A stretch of DNA of 64,000 nucleotides, taken from positions 62,001-126,000 of the forward strand of contig NZ_JHXH01000007.1 in assembly GCF_000621805.1 (NCBI RefSeq), read 5' to 3'. This document shows positions 1 to 8,310 of this stretch, piece by piece. The notes beneath the pieces were generated by a model that worked only from the letters and a program-made list of their open reading frames with translations, ran no database searches and had not been told where the DNA came from. The position numbers and the translations under genes are program-made. Numbering within the stretch: the first letter of the stretch is position 1; every line of letters starts with the position of its first letter. The stretch is from Ruminococcus sp. FC2018 (GTDB lineage Bacteria > Bacillota > Clostridia > Oscillospirales > Ruminococcaceae).

Positions 1-959
1 AACGGATCTGCGACAGTCTTGAAAACAAAGGCTGTGAGCGGATCGTTCTCATTACATTCAATCTCAACAAGCTCGCCGTTTGCATCCTCGCCCACCATTG
101 CATCCTTTTCGGAAGGAGGAGGAAGCAGCAGGTCGATCTCCTTCAGGAGCATATCGACTCCGGAGAGATCGGTGCTGGATACACATACAACAGGCGTTAT
201 AGCACCGCTGTTCATTCCCTTATGGATACCGTCTGTAAGCTCTTTCTGTGTAAAAGCTTCACCGGAGAAGAACTTTTCAAACAATGCCTCATCTGTCTCT
301 GCGACAGCCTCGGAAACTGCCTCGACAAGACCGTCGATACGGTATTCCATATTTTCTGCGATCTCTGCGGTAGGCATATCTGTTGGTTCTGCCTTACCGT
401 TAACGTACTTGTATGCCTGCATCTCAATGAGGTTTACGTAGGAAACGATCTTTCTGTCCGCTATTACAGGAACAACAACAGGGCACACCGTTGGTCCGAA
501 CTCAGCCTTGAGCTGTGTAAGAACGTTGTTGAAGTTTGCGTTTAAGTCATCAAGCTTTGTTACAACGAACATGGTTGGCTTATTGTATTTTTTTGCACAG
601 TCATATGCCTTATGTGTTCCGACCTTAACGCCGGATTTTGCGGAAACTGTTATAAGCACACATCCGCTTGCATAGATCCCTTCGATCATCTCGCCTTCGT
701 AGTCAAACAGACCCGGGGTATCAAGCATATTTACCTTGAACTCACCTGTCTCCATTGTTGTGAGAGAGGTGTAAACCGAGGTCTTTCTTGCGATCTCGTC
801 AGGGCTGAAGTCTGAAACGGTGTTGCCGTCTGCTACCTTACCCAGTCTGTCAGTAGTTCCGCTTTTGTATAGTAATGCCTCTGTAAGTGATGTCTTACCT
901 GAACCTGCATGACCTGCAATGGCAATATTTTTGATTTTGGTGCTGTCATATTTTTTCAA
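1..959 (-). CDS. Elongation factor G-like GTPase (EF-G2 type), N-terminal part, cut by window edge
   Basis: Translational GTPase of the EF-G family; 319 N-terminal residues are visible and the rest lies off the left edge. The start is TTG, preceded by GGAGAG at 5-6 bases. The P-loop is GHAGSGKT (residues 16-23) and DTPG follows at 80-83. The P-loop form and switch I region (DFSPDEIARKTS, near 50-61) differ from canonical EF-G (AHIDAGKTT, ERGITI) and match the EF-G-like paralogue group of Firmicutes and Thermus EF-G-2. The G4 motif reads TKLD rather than NKxD. Canonical fusA normally sits with rpsL/rpsG, and this gene does not, which also supports a paralogue. Its role in translation is less certain than its family. 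Confidence 0.9.
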   Translation of the reverse strand, partial: MKKYDSTKIKNIAIAGHAGSGKTSLTEALLYKSGTTDRLGKVADGNTVSDFSPDEIARKTSVYTSLTTMETGEFKVNMLDTPGLFDYEGEMIEGIYASGCVLITVSAKSGVKVGTHKAYDCAKKYNKPTMFVVTKLDDLNANFNNVLTQLKAEFGPTVCPVVVPVIADRKIVSYVNLIEMQAYKYVNGKAEPTDMPTAEIAENMEYRIDGLVEAVSEAVAETDEALFEKFFSGEAFTQKELTDGIHKGMNSGAITPVVCVSSTDLSGVDMLLKEIDLLLPPPSEKDAMVGEDANGELVEIECNENDPLTAFVFKTVADP

Positions 960-1064
960 TTTAATCTCTCCAATCGTGTCTTTGGACTGTTTCGTTTGAC
1001 CATGTCCATATGAATATTTGCGGATATGTACTAAATATACAAAAAAGTGTGTCCGCATAGGTTA

Positions 1065-1093
1065 ATTATATACTATTTAAACTACCTTTACAA
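1065..1093 (-). promoter_or_regulatory. Sigma-A-type promoter for the EF-G-like gene
   Basis: On the minus strand TTGTAA (1088-1093) and a perfect TATAAT (1065-1070) are separated by 17 bases. It would give a leader of about 100 bases before the TTG start. The leader contains short complementary arms (GCGGA / TCCGC) but no riboswitch class I recognise. Confidence 0.65.
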
Positions 1094-1190
1094 TAGATTT
1101 TTAGAAATTTCTTTTCGTTAATATGAACAAATTTTATACTTGATTTTCTACAAACTGAACATTGAACATATTTTTGATGCCTTTCGGGTT

Positions 1191-1223
1191 TTAACATATT
1201 ACTGCTTCGTGGCATATAATTTA
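1191..1223 (+). promoter_or_regulatory. Candidate promoter of dpaAB (sigma-K-like or sigma-A-like)
   Basis: CATATAATTTA (1213-1223) lies 17 bases after an AC dinucleotide (1194-1195), close to the Bacillus sigma-K pattern (AC, about 16 bases, CATAnnnTA). The same bases also read TTAACA-18-TATAAT, a passable sigma-A promoter. dpaAB is sigma-K controlled in Bacillus subtilis, which favours the first reading, but the sequence does not decide. Confidence 0.35.
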
Positions 1224-1279
1224 AGCATAGACAGGTGTTAAATTTAAGATTCTGGCAACTGCGGGACGGAGGCATAAAT

Positions 1280-2146
1280 ATGGATAGACCGGTGATTTTG
1301 AGTGTGGGCGGAGATAACAGAATGATATATGCCTGTGGTGAGCTTTCCAAGGTTTGGAAAGTATATTCATATGCTGCCCCCGGGAAAAGCGGGGATACGA
1401 TCATTCTTACAGATCCCGGAACTATGAATGAAAAAGCCGATATACTCCTGCTTCCCTTAATGCATGATGATAGCTTTTATGTTTCCTCTGCCGCAGGGGA
1501 TATCCCGTTTGAAAGCTTTATCTGCCATCTGAATGAAAACGCACTTGTCCTCGGAGGAAGAATGGCAGAACCGGTGTGCGATCACTTTAAGTCAAAGGGC
1601 TTTGAGGTCTGCGATTATTATTCCCGTGAGGAACTTGTAATTAAAAACTGTGTACCTACTGCGGAAGGAGCTCTTTTTATTGCAATGCAGGAGCTGATAG
1701 TTGATATTTGCGATACAAGGACTCTCATAACCGGATACGGCAGAGTTGCAAAAAGCTGCGCAAAAGCTTTCTCGGCTCTTGGGTCTGAGGTCGCTGTTGC
1801 CGCAAGAAAGACTGCTCAGCTTGCAGAGGCGGAAAATAACGGTCACAAGCCTGTCAGACTGACCGAGCTTGAAAAGGAGATAGAATATTACGACATTGTT
1901 ATAAATACAGTTCCTGCTATGATATTCGGAGAAAAGCAGCTTGAAAGGCTTAACAGCAAGGCGGTGCTCATTGACCTTGCGTCCGGCAAGGGCGGGGTAG
2001 ACCGTTGTGCTGCTCAGCGCCTTGGAAAGAGATATATCCACGCTCTTGCCATACCCGGAAAATACGCTCCCGAATCTTCGGGAAGGATAATTGCCGATAC
2101 TGTCAGGAACATAATCACCGAAAGGAGAGAAAAAGATGTCCCTTAA
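1280..2146 (+). CDS. dpaA: Dipicolinate synthase subunit A
   Basis: Makes dipicolinic acid, the calcium-chelating solute of the spore core, together with DpaB, from a dihydrodipicolinate-pathway intermediate in the mother cell. The protein has 288 residues, near the family's usual length of about 300. An N-terminal domain precedes a Rossmann NAD(P)-binding segment with ITGYGRVAKS near residues 150-159. The ATG was chosen because GGAGG (1268-1272) sits 7 bases upstream; an in-frame TTG 45 bases earlier has no ribosome site. It overlaps dpaB by 11 bases, so the two are translationally coupled. Its presence implies DPA synthesis by the SpoVF route rather than the EtfA route used by some clostridia. 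Confidence 0.95.
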   Translation: MDRPVILSVGGDNRMIYACGELSKVWKVYSYAAPGKSGDTIILTDPGTMNEKADILLLPLMHDDSFYVSSAAGDIPFESFICHLNENALVLGGRMAEPVCDHFKSKGFEVCDYYSREELVIKNCVPTAEGALFIAMQELIVDICDTRTLITGYGRVAKSCAKAFSALGSEVAVAARKTAQLAEAENNGHKPVRLTELEKEIEYYDIVINTVPAMIFGEKQLERLNSKAVLIDLASGKGGVDRCAAQRLGKRYIHALAIPGKYAPESSGRIIADTVRNIITERREKDVP

Positions 2147-2714
2147 AGACATTAGGGTGGGCTATTGCATCTGTGGTTCCTTCTGTACATTTGAAAAAAG
2201 CTTCAAAGCTGCCGGGGAACTTACCGCAATGGGTGCAAAACTTATCCCCGTTATGTCATTTAATTCTGCCACGCTTGATACACGCTTCGGGAGTGCCCGT
2301 GATAATATTGCCCGTTTTGAACAGATAGCCGGCACAAGCGTCATAAAGACCATTGTTGATGCAGAACCGATAGGACCAAAGAAAATGTGCGATATAATGG
2401 TCGTTGCCCCCTGTACAGCAAATACTCTTGCAAAGCTTGCACTGGGAATAACCGATACACCGGTAACAATGGCTGTAAAAAGTCATCTGAGAAATGCCGG
2501 ACCGGTTGTAATAGCTGTTTCCACTAATGATGCACTTGCAGGCTGCGCCAAGAATATCGGAATGCTTCAGAATTTAAAGAACTATTATTTTGTTCCCTAC
2601 AAACAAGATGATTACGAAAAGAAACCCAACTCTATAGTGGCGGATTTTACTCTGCTGCCTCAAACCCTTGATGCAGCCCTCAGCAGAAAGCAGCTTCAGC
2701 CGGTAATTCTCTGA
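2136..2714 (+). CDS. dpaB: Dipicolinate synthase subunit B (flavoprotein)
   Basis: Second subunit of dipicolinate synthase, belonging to the FMN-dependent flavoprotein fold (Dfp/UbiX-like). The 192 residues match the usual length. Typical family segments are the N-terminal YCICGSFCTFEKS and a central VAPCTANTLAKLA nucleotide-binding stretch, followed by TDTPVTMAVKSHLRN. An AAAGGAGAG ribosome site lies inside the end of dpaA. The transcript ends at a strong hairpin directly after the stop codon, so dpaA-dpaB is a two-gene unit. Confidence 0.95.
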   Translation: MSLKDIRVGYCICGSFCTFEKSFKAAGELTAMGAKLIPVMSFNSATLDTRFGSARDNIARFEQIAGTSVIKTIVDAEPIGPKKMCDIMVVAPCTANTLAKLALGITDTPVTMAVKSHLRNAGPVVIAVSTNDALAGCAKNIGMLQNLKNYYFVPYKQDDYEKKPNSIVADFTLLPQTLDAALSRKQLQPVIL

Positions 2715-2715
2715 T

Positions 2716-2755
2716 AAAAGCACCGTAAAGTTAAATCGCTTTACGGTGCTTTTGC
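2716..2755 (+). terminator. Intrinsic terminator after dpaAB
   Basis: A perfect 15-bp stem (2716-2730 with 2739-2753) closes an 8-base loop. The AAAA/TTTT ends make it usable in both directions. Confidence 0.85.
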
Positions 2756-2784
2756 ATATTTCATATAAAATAATCAAAAATGTG

Positions 2785-2813
2785 TTGACGTTTTTGTATT
2801 AAAGTGATATAAT
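2785..2813 (+). promoter_or_regulatory. Sigma-A promoter of glgA
   Basis: TTGACG (2785-2790), 17-base spacer, TATAAT (2808-2813). The predicted start of transcription is about 60 bases before the glgA ATG. Confidence 0.75.
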
Positions 2814-2880
2814 GATAAAAATATGGATAGCTTTGTTCTGTAACTTGCTGATTCCATAATGAATGAAAGGACATTTTACT

Positions 2881-4326
2881 ATGAAAAATTTATTGTTTGT
2901 TTCATCCGAGTGCGTCCCCTTCATTAAAACAGGAGGTCTTGCCGACGTTGTAGGTTCCTTGCCAAAGTGCTTTGACAAAAGATACTATGACTGCCGTGTG
3001 TTTATACCCAAGTATATGTGTATGGACAGCAAGTGGAAGGACCAGCTTGAATATGTTACCCACTTTTATATGGATTACGACGGACAGAGCAGGTACGTTG
3101 GTGTCCTGAAAATGGAATATGAGGGCGTTATCTTCTATTTCCTCGATAACGAGTATTATTTCTGCGGTGACAAGCCTTACCTTGAGCATCATTGGGACAT
3201 TGAGAGGTTTATCTTCTTTGACAGGGCAGTGTTGTCTGCGCTTCCGCTTATAGATTTCCGACCGGACGTTATCCACTGCCACGACTGGCAGGCAGGTCTT
3301 GTTCCCGTATTTCTCCATGACAGCTTCCAGGGCGGAGAATTCTACCGTGGCATAAAAACCGTAATGACCATACATAACCTTAAATTCCAGGGCAACGACA
3401 ACGTTGACAGGATAAAGTGGCTTTCCGGGCTTTCCGATTACTATTTCTCCATAGATAAGCTCAGAACAGGAATTGACGGTAATATGCTCAAGGGTGGTCT
3501 TGTATATGCCGATGCTATCACCACCGTAAGCAACACATATGCCGAGGAGATAAAGACTGCATTTTACGGCGAGGGACTTGACGGACTTATGAGAGCCAGA
3601 AAGAACGACCTGCGAGGAATCGTAAACGGAATAGATTACGATGATTACGACCCGAGTAAGGACAAGCTTATCAATGTAAAATACAGTGTCAAGAACGTTG
3701 TTGAAAAGAAGGTGCACAATAAGCGTGCACTTCAGGAAGAACTTGGGCTTGAGATCAACAACGACCGATTTATGCTTGGTATCGTAAGCAGACTGACCGA
3801 TCAGAAGGGCTTTGACCTTATTGCATATATGATGGAGAAAATGTGCCAGCAGGGAATACAGTTTGCCGTTCTTGGCACAGGCGACGGAAAGTACGAGGAT
3901 ATGTTCAGATGGTTTGCCGGACGTTTCCCCGGACAGGTCTCTGCAAATATCTATTACAGCAATGCTCTCAGCCACAGGATATACGCATCTGTAGATGCAT
4001 TCCTTATGCCTTCACTGTTTGAACCATGCGGACTTTCTCAGCTTATGTCCCTGAGATACGGTACGGTGCCTATCGTGCGTGAAACAGGAGGCCTGAGAGA
4101 TACCGTTGAGCCATATAATCAGTTTGAGCATACCGGTACCGGATTCTCCTTTGCAAATTACAATGCACACGAGATGTACAATACAGTAATGTTTGCCAAA
4201 TATATATTTGATGACAGACGTGACGAGTGGAATGAAATAGTCAAAGCCGGAATGTCAAAGGATTTCTCCTGGCAGGCATCGGCTGTAAAGTATCAGGAGA
4301 TGTATGATTGGCTCATAGGCTACTGA
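2881..4326 (+). CDS. glgA: Glycogen synthase (ADP-glucose, GT5 family)
   Basis: Extends alpha-1,4-glucan chains from ADP-glucose in the cytoplasm. The 481 residues are typical. The N-terminal ADP-glucose binding loop KTGGLADVVG starts at residue 16; HCHDWQAGLVP follows, then NGIDYDDYDP, the RLTDQKGFD loop that opens the C-terminal Rossmann domain, and the FEPCGLSQL motif with the nucleotide-binding glutamate. The ATG at 2881 was preferred over one 18 bases upstream because GAAAGG precedes it and the family's start is MKxLFVSSE. No other glycogen gene (glgC, glgB, glgP) is adjacent. It has its own promoter, so it appears to be an isolated gene. Confidence 0.95.
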   Translation: MKNLLFVSSECVPFIKTGGLADVVGSLPKCFDKRYYDCRVFIPKYMCMDSKWKDQLEYVTHFYMDYDGQSRYVGVLKMEYEGVIFYFLDNEYYFCGDKPYLEHHWDIERFIFFDRAVLSALPLIDFRPDVIHCHDWQAGLVPVFLHDSFQGGEFYRGIKTVMTIHNLKFQGNDNVDRIKWLSGLSDYYFSIDKLRTGIDGNMLKGGLVYADAITTVSNTYAEEIKTAFYGEGLDGLMRARKNDLRGIVNGIDYDDYDPSKDKLINVKYSVKNVVEKKVHNKRALQEELGLEINNDRFMLGIVSRLTDQKGFDLIAYMMEKMCQQGIQFAVLGTGDGKYEDMFRWFAGRFPGQVSANIYYSNALSHRIYASVDAFLMPSLFEPCGLSQLMSLRYGTVPIVRETGGLRDTVEPYNQFEHTGTGFSFANYNAHEMYNTVMFAKYIFDDRRDEWNEIVKAGMSKDFSWQASAVKYQEMYDWLIGY

Positions 4327-4342
4327 TATGTAAATAAACATA

Positions 4343-4387
4343 ACAGCCCCCGTTTGAACATAGTATTGTTTAAGAAACGGAGGCTGT
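4343..4387 (+). promoter_or_regulatory. Hairpin that buries the ribosome site of the PBP5-like gene
   Basis: Arms 4343-4355 and 4375-4387 pair over 13 positions with one mismatch. The right arm contains the GGAGG (4379-4383) that lies 8 bases before the next ATG. No T-run follows, so it is not a normal terminator. It could limit translation or stabilise an mRNA end. The interpretation is inferred. Confidence 0.5.
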
Positions 4388-4391
4388 CCTT

Positions 4392-5594
4392 ATGTTTAAA
4401 AGAAAAATAGTTGTTTATTCGATCTGTCTTTTGTTGGCTTTATCAATGCATTTGTTCTGCAGCAGTGTGTCTGCTTCAGACGGAACTGAAAAAAATGCTG
4501 AGCAGGCTTCAAAAATCACACCTGCTGAGCAAGACGTTTCGTCGGTCACTGCAAAGAGCTTTGTACTTGTTGAGATGCAGACCGGTAAGGTGCTGTACGA
4601 AAGGCAGGCAGATACGGTGTTTCAATCTCTTCACTTCAACAAGCTTATGACTCTGCTGCTGCTGAGCGAAAAAATCAGAAGCGGTGATATTGATTTTAAC
4701 CAAACATTTAAGGCTTCAAGCCGTGCAAACAGCTGTAAAGACCCTCAGATATGGCTGGAAAACAACGAAGAAATAACTGTTGATGAGCTTATAAAAGCGA
4801 TCACGGTGGGCAATGCCAATGATGCTGCCGTTACAATAGCCGAAGGAGTATCCGGCAGCGAGAAAAAATTCGTTGAGTCAATGAACGAAAAGGCGAGATC
4901 TCTGGGCATGAACAAAACTGTGTATAAGGATTGTACAGGGACAGATGCAGCAAATGTTACCACTGCCAACGATCTGTCAAAATTATGTACAAGACTTGAA
5001 AAATATGATTTTCTGGCACCGTATATGAAAACCTGGCTCATAACTGTTAGAAACGGTAAAGCTGAGCTTGTGAATAACAATACCCTGGTCAGAACATACG
5101 GCGGTATCAGCGGTATGAAGGCGTTTTCTTCGGAAAAGCTCGGCAGCTGCAGCTGTGTAACCGTGAATAAAAGCGGAATGAAGCTTTGTGCCGTAGTTTT
5201 TGGAAGCGCAGATAAACAAAAGCGTGATAATGACGTTAAAAAGCTTTTCAAAGCGGCAACGGACAGCTTTCAGACCTATACGCCAAAAGTGCCGGAAAAG
5301 CTGTTGAAAAACATACCTGTTACAGGCGGAGCAGAGCTGGAATGCGAGCTTGAGCTTGAAAGCGAGCCTCTGGTGATTATTAAACGAGGCACATCAGCTG
5401 AGCTGAAAGAAGTTTCGGAGACTTCGGAAATACTTGAAGCACCCGTCGAAAAGGGACAGGTTTGCGCACGCTATACCCTTGAGTACGACAATAGCCCTGT
5501 ATGTACGGTAAATATCGTAGCTAAGGACGATATCAAGAAAATGGACTGGATATGCGGAGTTAAAAAACTTTTATATAATCTTCTTAAATTGTAA
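4392..5594 (+). CDS. PBP5/DacF-like D,D-carboxypeptidase homologue with degenerate active site
   Basis: Full-length homologue (400 residues) of secreted D-alanyl-D-alanine carboxypeptidases. It has a signal peptide (hydrophobic core about residues 5-24, likely cleavage after VSA near 29), the peptidase S11 fold, a C-terminal PBP5_C-like beta domain and a final amphipathic helix (WICGVKKLLYNLLKL) suited to anchoring on the outer membrane face. All three catalytic motifs are altered: SxxK reads HFNK (81-84), SxN reads NAN (141-143) and KTG reads KAF (243-245). The flanking fold residues (KLMTLLLL, NDAAVTIAEG, EKARSLGMNKT) are well kept. I infer a non-catalytic protein that may bind peptidoglycan or partners. 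No promoter of its own is clear; it may be read from glgA. Confidence 0.85.
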   Translation: MFKRKIVVYSICLLLALSMHLFCSSVSASDGTEKNAEQASKITPAEQDVSSVTAKSFVLVEMQTGKVLYERQADTVFQSLHFNKLMTLLLLSEKIRSGDIDFNQTFKASSRANSCKDPQIWLENNEEITVDELIKAITVGNANDAAVTIAEGVSGSEKKFVESMNEKARSLGMNKTVYKDCTGTDAANVTTANDLSKLCTRLEKYDFLAPYMKTWLITVRNGKAELVNNNTLVRTYGGISGMKAFSSEKLGSCSCVTVNKSGMKLCAVVFGSADKQKRDNDVKKLFKAATDSFQTYTPKVPEKLLKNIPVTGGAELECELELESEPLVIIKRGTSAELKEVSETSEILEAPVEKGQVCARYTLEYDNSPVCTVNIVAKDDIKKMDWICGVKKLLYNLLKL

Positions 5595-5642
5595 ACTTTT
5601 TTCGTTAAAGTGCACAAATGCTATTTTTGGTTTGCAAAACCC

Positions 5643-5671
5643 TTGAAAAGTGAAAAAAAATATTGTATAAT
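5643..5671 (+). promoter_or_regulatory. Sigma-A promoter of pgi
   Basis: TTGAAA (5643-5648), 17-base spacer, TATAAT (5666-5671), just upstream of the pgi ribosome site. Confidence 0.75.
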
Positions 5672-5703
5672 CTTTTTAGTTAAATTGAAAGGATCTGACT
5701 GTA

Positions 5704-7041
5704 TTGTCTATAAAACTGCAAACAAAGTATCTTAAAAAGTTTATTGGTGAGGATGAATATAAAGGTGTAGCTCCGCTTGTAACTGCCGCTCATGCTTCTC
5801 TTGAAGCCAAAAACGGTCTTGGCAGCGACTTTCTTGGCTGGGTAGACCTTCCCACAAATTACGATAAGGAGGAGTTTGCAAGGATCAAGGCAGCTGCCGA
5901 GAAGATCAAAAAGACCTGTGATGTGCTTGTTGTTATCGGCATCGGTGGTTCGTATCTTGGCGCAAGAGCTGCTATTGAGTTCCTGAAATCCCCGCTTTAT
6001 AACAATCTTTCAAAGGACACTCCCGACATCTATTTTGTCGGCAACAGCATAAATCCTACATATCTGAACGAGGTGCTCGCTATTTGTGATGGCAAGGACG
6101 TGTGTGTAAATATTATTTCCAAGTCGGGCACAACTACCGAGCCTGCACTCGCTTTCCGCATTTTTAAGCAGATGCTTGAGAAAAAGTACGGTAAAGACGG
6201 GGCAAAGGAAAGGATATTCGCTACAACAGATAAGGCTAAGGGCACACTTAAAGAGCTTTCTGACACACAAGGGTATGAAACTTTTGTTGTACCTGATGAT
6301 GTTGGCGGAAGATTCTCGGTACTTACTGCAGTTGGTCTGCTTCCTATAGCCGCTGCAGGCTGCGATATAGATAAGCTTATGGAGGGCGCAAGAAAAGCCC
6401 AGAATGCCTATGCTAAAGACGATAACAACGACTGCTACAAGTATGCTGCTATAAGAAATATACTTGCAAGAAAAGGCAAATCTGTTGAGATGCTGGTTTC
6501 CTACGATCCTGCATTTACCATGATGGGTGAGTGGTTCAAGCAGCTCTTCGGTGAGAGTGAAGGAAAAGACGATAAAGGTATTTTCCCGTCATCCGCAACA
6601 TTCTCCACCGATCTTCATTCTCTCGGTCAGTTTATCCAGGACGGCTCAAAGATCATGTTTGAAACCGTTGTTGATATTCTTAAGCCAAAGAAGGATCTGT
6701 GGCTTGAAAATGACGCTGAGAACCTTGACGGACTCAATTTCCTTACAAATCAGAATATGTCGGTGGTAAACAAAAAGGCTTTCCAGGGAACTATCCTTGC
6801 TCACACCGAGGGCGGTGTTCCTAATATTGTCATTGAGGTGGATACTCCTGATGAGGAAAATCTTGGTGAACTTATCTACTTCTTTGAGAAGGCTGTGGCT
6901 GTTTCCGGTTATATGATGGGCGTAAATCCATTTAACCAGCCCGGTGTTGAGAGCTATAAGAAAAATATGTTTGCACTGCTGGGCAAACCGGGATACGAAG
7001 GTGCAAAGGCTGAGCTTGAGGCAAAGCTAAATGCTGAATAA
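5704..7041 (+). CDS. pgi: Glucose-6-phosphate isomerase
   Basis: Interconverts glucose-6-phosphate and fructose-6-phosphate in glycolysis. The 445 residues match the short bacterial form of Firmicutes. Visible signatures are [14 protein letters not shown] (phosphosugar loop), [14 protein letters not shown] (SIS domain phosphate binding), the [15 protein letters not shown] segment and [10 protein letters not shown] near the C-terminus with the catalytic lysine. The start codon is TTG, with GAAAGGA 10 bases upstream. It has its own promoter and probably runs on into the next small gene. Confidence 0.97.
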   Translation: MSIKLQTKYLKKFIGEDEYKGVAPLVTAAHASLEAKNGLGSDFLGWVDLPTNYDKEEFARIKAAAEKIKKTCDVLVVIGIGGSYLGARAAIEFLKSPLYNNLSKDTPDIYFVGNSINPTYLNEVLAICDGKDVCVNIISKSGTTTEPALAFRIFKQMLEKKYGKDGAKERIFATTDKAKGTLKELSDTQGYETFVVPDDVGGRFSVLTAVGLLPIAAAGCDIDKLMEGARKAQNAYAKDDNNDCYKYAAIRNILARKGKSVEMLVSYDPAFTMMGEWFKQLFGESEGKDDKGIFPSSATFSTDLHSLGQFIQDGSKIMFETVVDILKPKKDLWLENDAENLDGLNFLTNQNMSVVNKKAFQGTILAHTEGGVPNIVIEVDTPDEENLGELIYFFEKAVAVSGYMMGVNPFNQPGVESYKKNMFALLGKPGYEGAKAELEAKLNAE

Positions 7042-7055
7042 AATATTGGGATAAT

Positions 7056-7069
7056 GAGTGGAAACACTC
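7056..7069 (+). other. Small GAAA-capped hairpin after pgi
   Basis: GAGTG-GAAA-CACTC, a 5-bp stem with a GNRA loop between pgi and the P-loop gene. There is no T-run. It may act as an mRNA stabiliser or processing site. Confidence 0.3.
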
Positions 7070-7108
7070 TTAAAATAAAGCTTTTATAAGCAGAACGGAG
7101 AGTTTATT

Positions 7109-7513
7109 ATGATCAATTTAATTCCAGGAAAAAAAGGCACAGGCAAAACCAAGATCCTTGTTGAGGCGATCAAAAAAGCAGCTGAAAGTGCTACGGGAAA
7201 TGTGGTTTGCATCGAGAGAGGGATGCAGCTCACCTATGATCTGCCGCACAATGTCAGACTTGCCGATGCAGAGGAGTATGGCGTAAACAGCTATGATGCA
7301 TTCTACGGCTTTGTTGCAGGTCTTCTCGCTGGAAACTATGATATACAGGAAGTATTTGTAGACGGAATCCTTAAAATCGGCGGCAGAGACTATGAGGCTC
7401 TGGGTGCAATGCTTGAAAAGGTTGCTATTCTTTGTAAGGACGTAAACATTATATTTACTGTTTCTGCAGACGTTGATGAACTGCCTGCGAAGGTCAGAGC
7501 TTATATCAAATGA
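7109..7513 (+). CDS. Small conserved P-loop protein of unknown function
   Basis: A 134-residue protein that is little more than a single nucleotide-binding domain. It has a Walker A at the N-terminus (GKKGTGKTK, residues 8-16), a Walker B-like EVFVDGI near residues 85-91, and a late IIFTVSAD strand. I recall similar short ATPase-like proteins in many Clostridia, sometimes mislabelled as PilT-related, but I know of no function. A good ribosome site (CGGAGAG) precedes the ATG. It follows pgi and precedes the strong yceD promoter, so it is probably the last gene of the pgi transcript. Confidence 0.8.
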   Translation: MINLIPGKKGTGKTKILVEAIKKAAESATGNVVCIERGMQLTYDLPHNVRLADAEEYGVNSYDAFYGFVAGLLAGNYDIQEVFVDGILKIGGRDYEALGAMLEKVAILCKDVNIIFTVSADVDELPAKVRAYIK

Positions 7514-7548
7514 TTTGATCTGCTGAGGCAGAAAATTGAAAAAAAGTA

Positions 7549-7577
7549 TTGACAAATCGCAAAACAAGGTATATAAT
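7549..7577 (+). promoter_or_regulatory. Consensus sigma-A promoter of yceD-rpmF
   Basis: TTGACA (7549-7554), 17-base spacer, TATAAT (7572-7577). Both hexamers are perfect, as expected for a ribosomal protein gene. Confidence 0.85.
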
Positions 7578-7603
7578 ACTCTTTGTGATGTTCGAGGTGT
7601 AGT

Positions 7604-8056
7604 ATGAAAATACAGCTTAGACAGATCTTCGATATAGTTGGAGAGTCGCTTTCTATCGACTATTCGATAGGAGTTGATGAGCTGGAAAATGCCGGTGGTT
7701 ATTCATTCAAGTCCCCGGTTGTTATCAAGGGCATGATAGTTAATCGTGCCGGAGTTGTTAAACTGACCTATGAACTTGATGCCGAGCTTGAGCTTGAGTG
7801 TGACAGATGCCTGAGCGAGTTTGTTAGAGATTATCATTACAGCTTTGAACACATACTTGTCACTCACACAAACAGTGATGACGATATGTATGTTGTCTGT
7901 GATAATGATGTGCTTGATATGAATGAGCTTGCTGTATCAGATCTGTTGCTGCAGCTGCCGACTAAAATACTATGTAAACAAGATTGTAAGGGACTATGTT
8001 GTACCTGTGGTCAGAACCTGAATGAGGGAGATTGCAAGTGCGTCAGCCATAACTGA
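7604..8056 (+). CDS. yceD: YceD/DUF177 family protein
   Basis: Member of the YceD (DUF177) family, found almost universally upstream of rpmF and linked in plants and bacteria to 23S rRNA accumulation. The 150 residues match. A CDRC pair near residues 67-70 and a cysteine-rich C-terminus (CKQDCKGLCCTCGQN...CKC) are typical of Gram-positive members and suggest metal binding. Spacing to rpmF is 36 bases on the same transcript. Confidence 0.92.
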   Translation: MKIQLRQIFDIVGESLSIDYSIGVDELENAGGYSFKSPVVIKGMIVNRAGVVKLTYELDAELELECDRCLSEFVRDYHYSFEHILVTHTNSDDDMYVVCDNDVLDMNELAVSDLLLQLPTKILCKQDCKGLCCTCGQNLNEGDCKCVSHN

Positions 8057-8092
8057 CGGTCCTTTCCAGAATGCCGAAGAGGAGGTGCCAAA

Positions 8093-8275
8093 ATGGCAGT
8101 ACCAAAGAGGAAGGTTTCCAAAGCCAGACGTGATAAGAGACGTTCAAATGTTTGGAAACTTGATGCACCTGCACTTTGCAGATGCTCAAACTGTGGTGAG
8201 CTTACTTCACCCCACAGAGTATGCAAAAACTGCGGATACTATAAGGGTGTAGAGGTTATCAAGAAGGAAGCATAA
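8093..8275 (+). CDS. rpmF: 50S ribosomal protein L32
   Basis: The 60-residue large-subunit protein starts MAVPKRKVSKARRDKRRS, the family signature. It is the zinc-binding form, with two cysteine pairs (CSNC near 31-34 and CKNC near 44-47). A GAGGTG ribosome site precedes the ATG. A terminator follows. Confidence 0.98.
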   Translation: MAVPKRKVSKARRDKRRSNVWKLDAPALCRCSNCGELTSPHRVCKNCGYYKGVEVIKKEA

Positions 8276-8310
8276 GCTTCATATCGATAACAGGATAATT
8301 TGCATTTATA

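Larger units (their letters stand above)
960..1279. other. Divergent intergenic region between the EF-G-like gene and dpaA
   Basis: AT-rich spacer of 320 bases with no gene. It holds the leftward promoter of the EF-G-like gene and a candidate rightward promoter for dpaA. No tRNA, riboswitch or repeat was seen. Confidence 0.6.

Noticed and set aside
2902-3975. Long open frame (357 codons) on the minus strand opposite glgA
   Set aside because: It lies entirely within glgA, has no ribosome site or family features, and its composition mirrors the codons of the real gene.
4620-4900. Alternative SxxK motifs in the PBP5-like protein (for example SEKK near residue 155)
   Set aside because: They do not lie before the conserved KLMT helix where the nucleophile must be, so they cannot be the active-site serine.
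7505-7519. ATCAAA-TGA-TTTGAT dyad over the stop codon of the P-loop gene
   Set aside because: Short and AT-rich; could be chance. No second copy was noticed.
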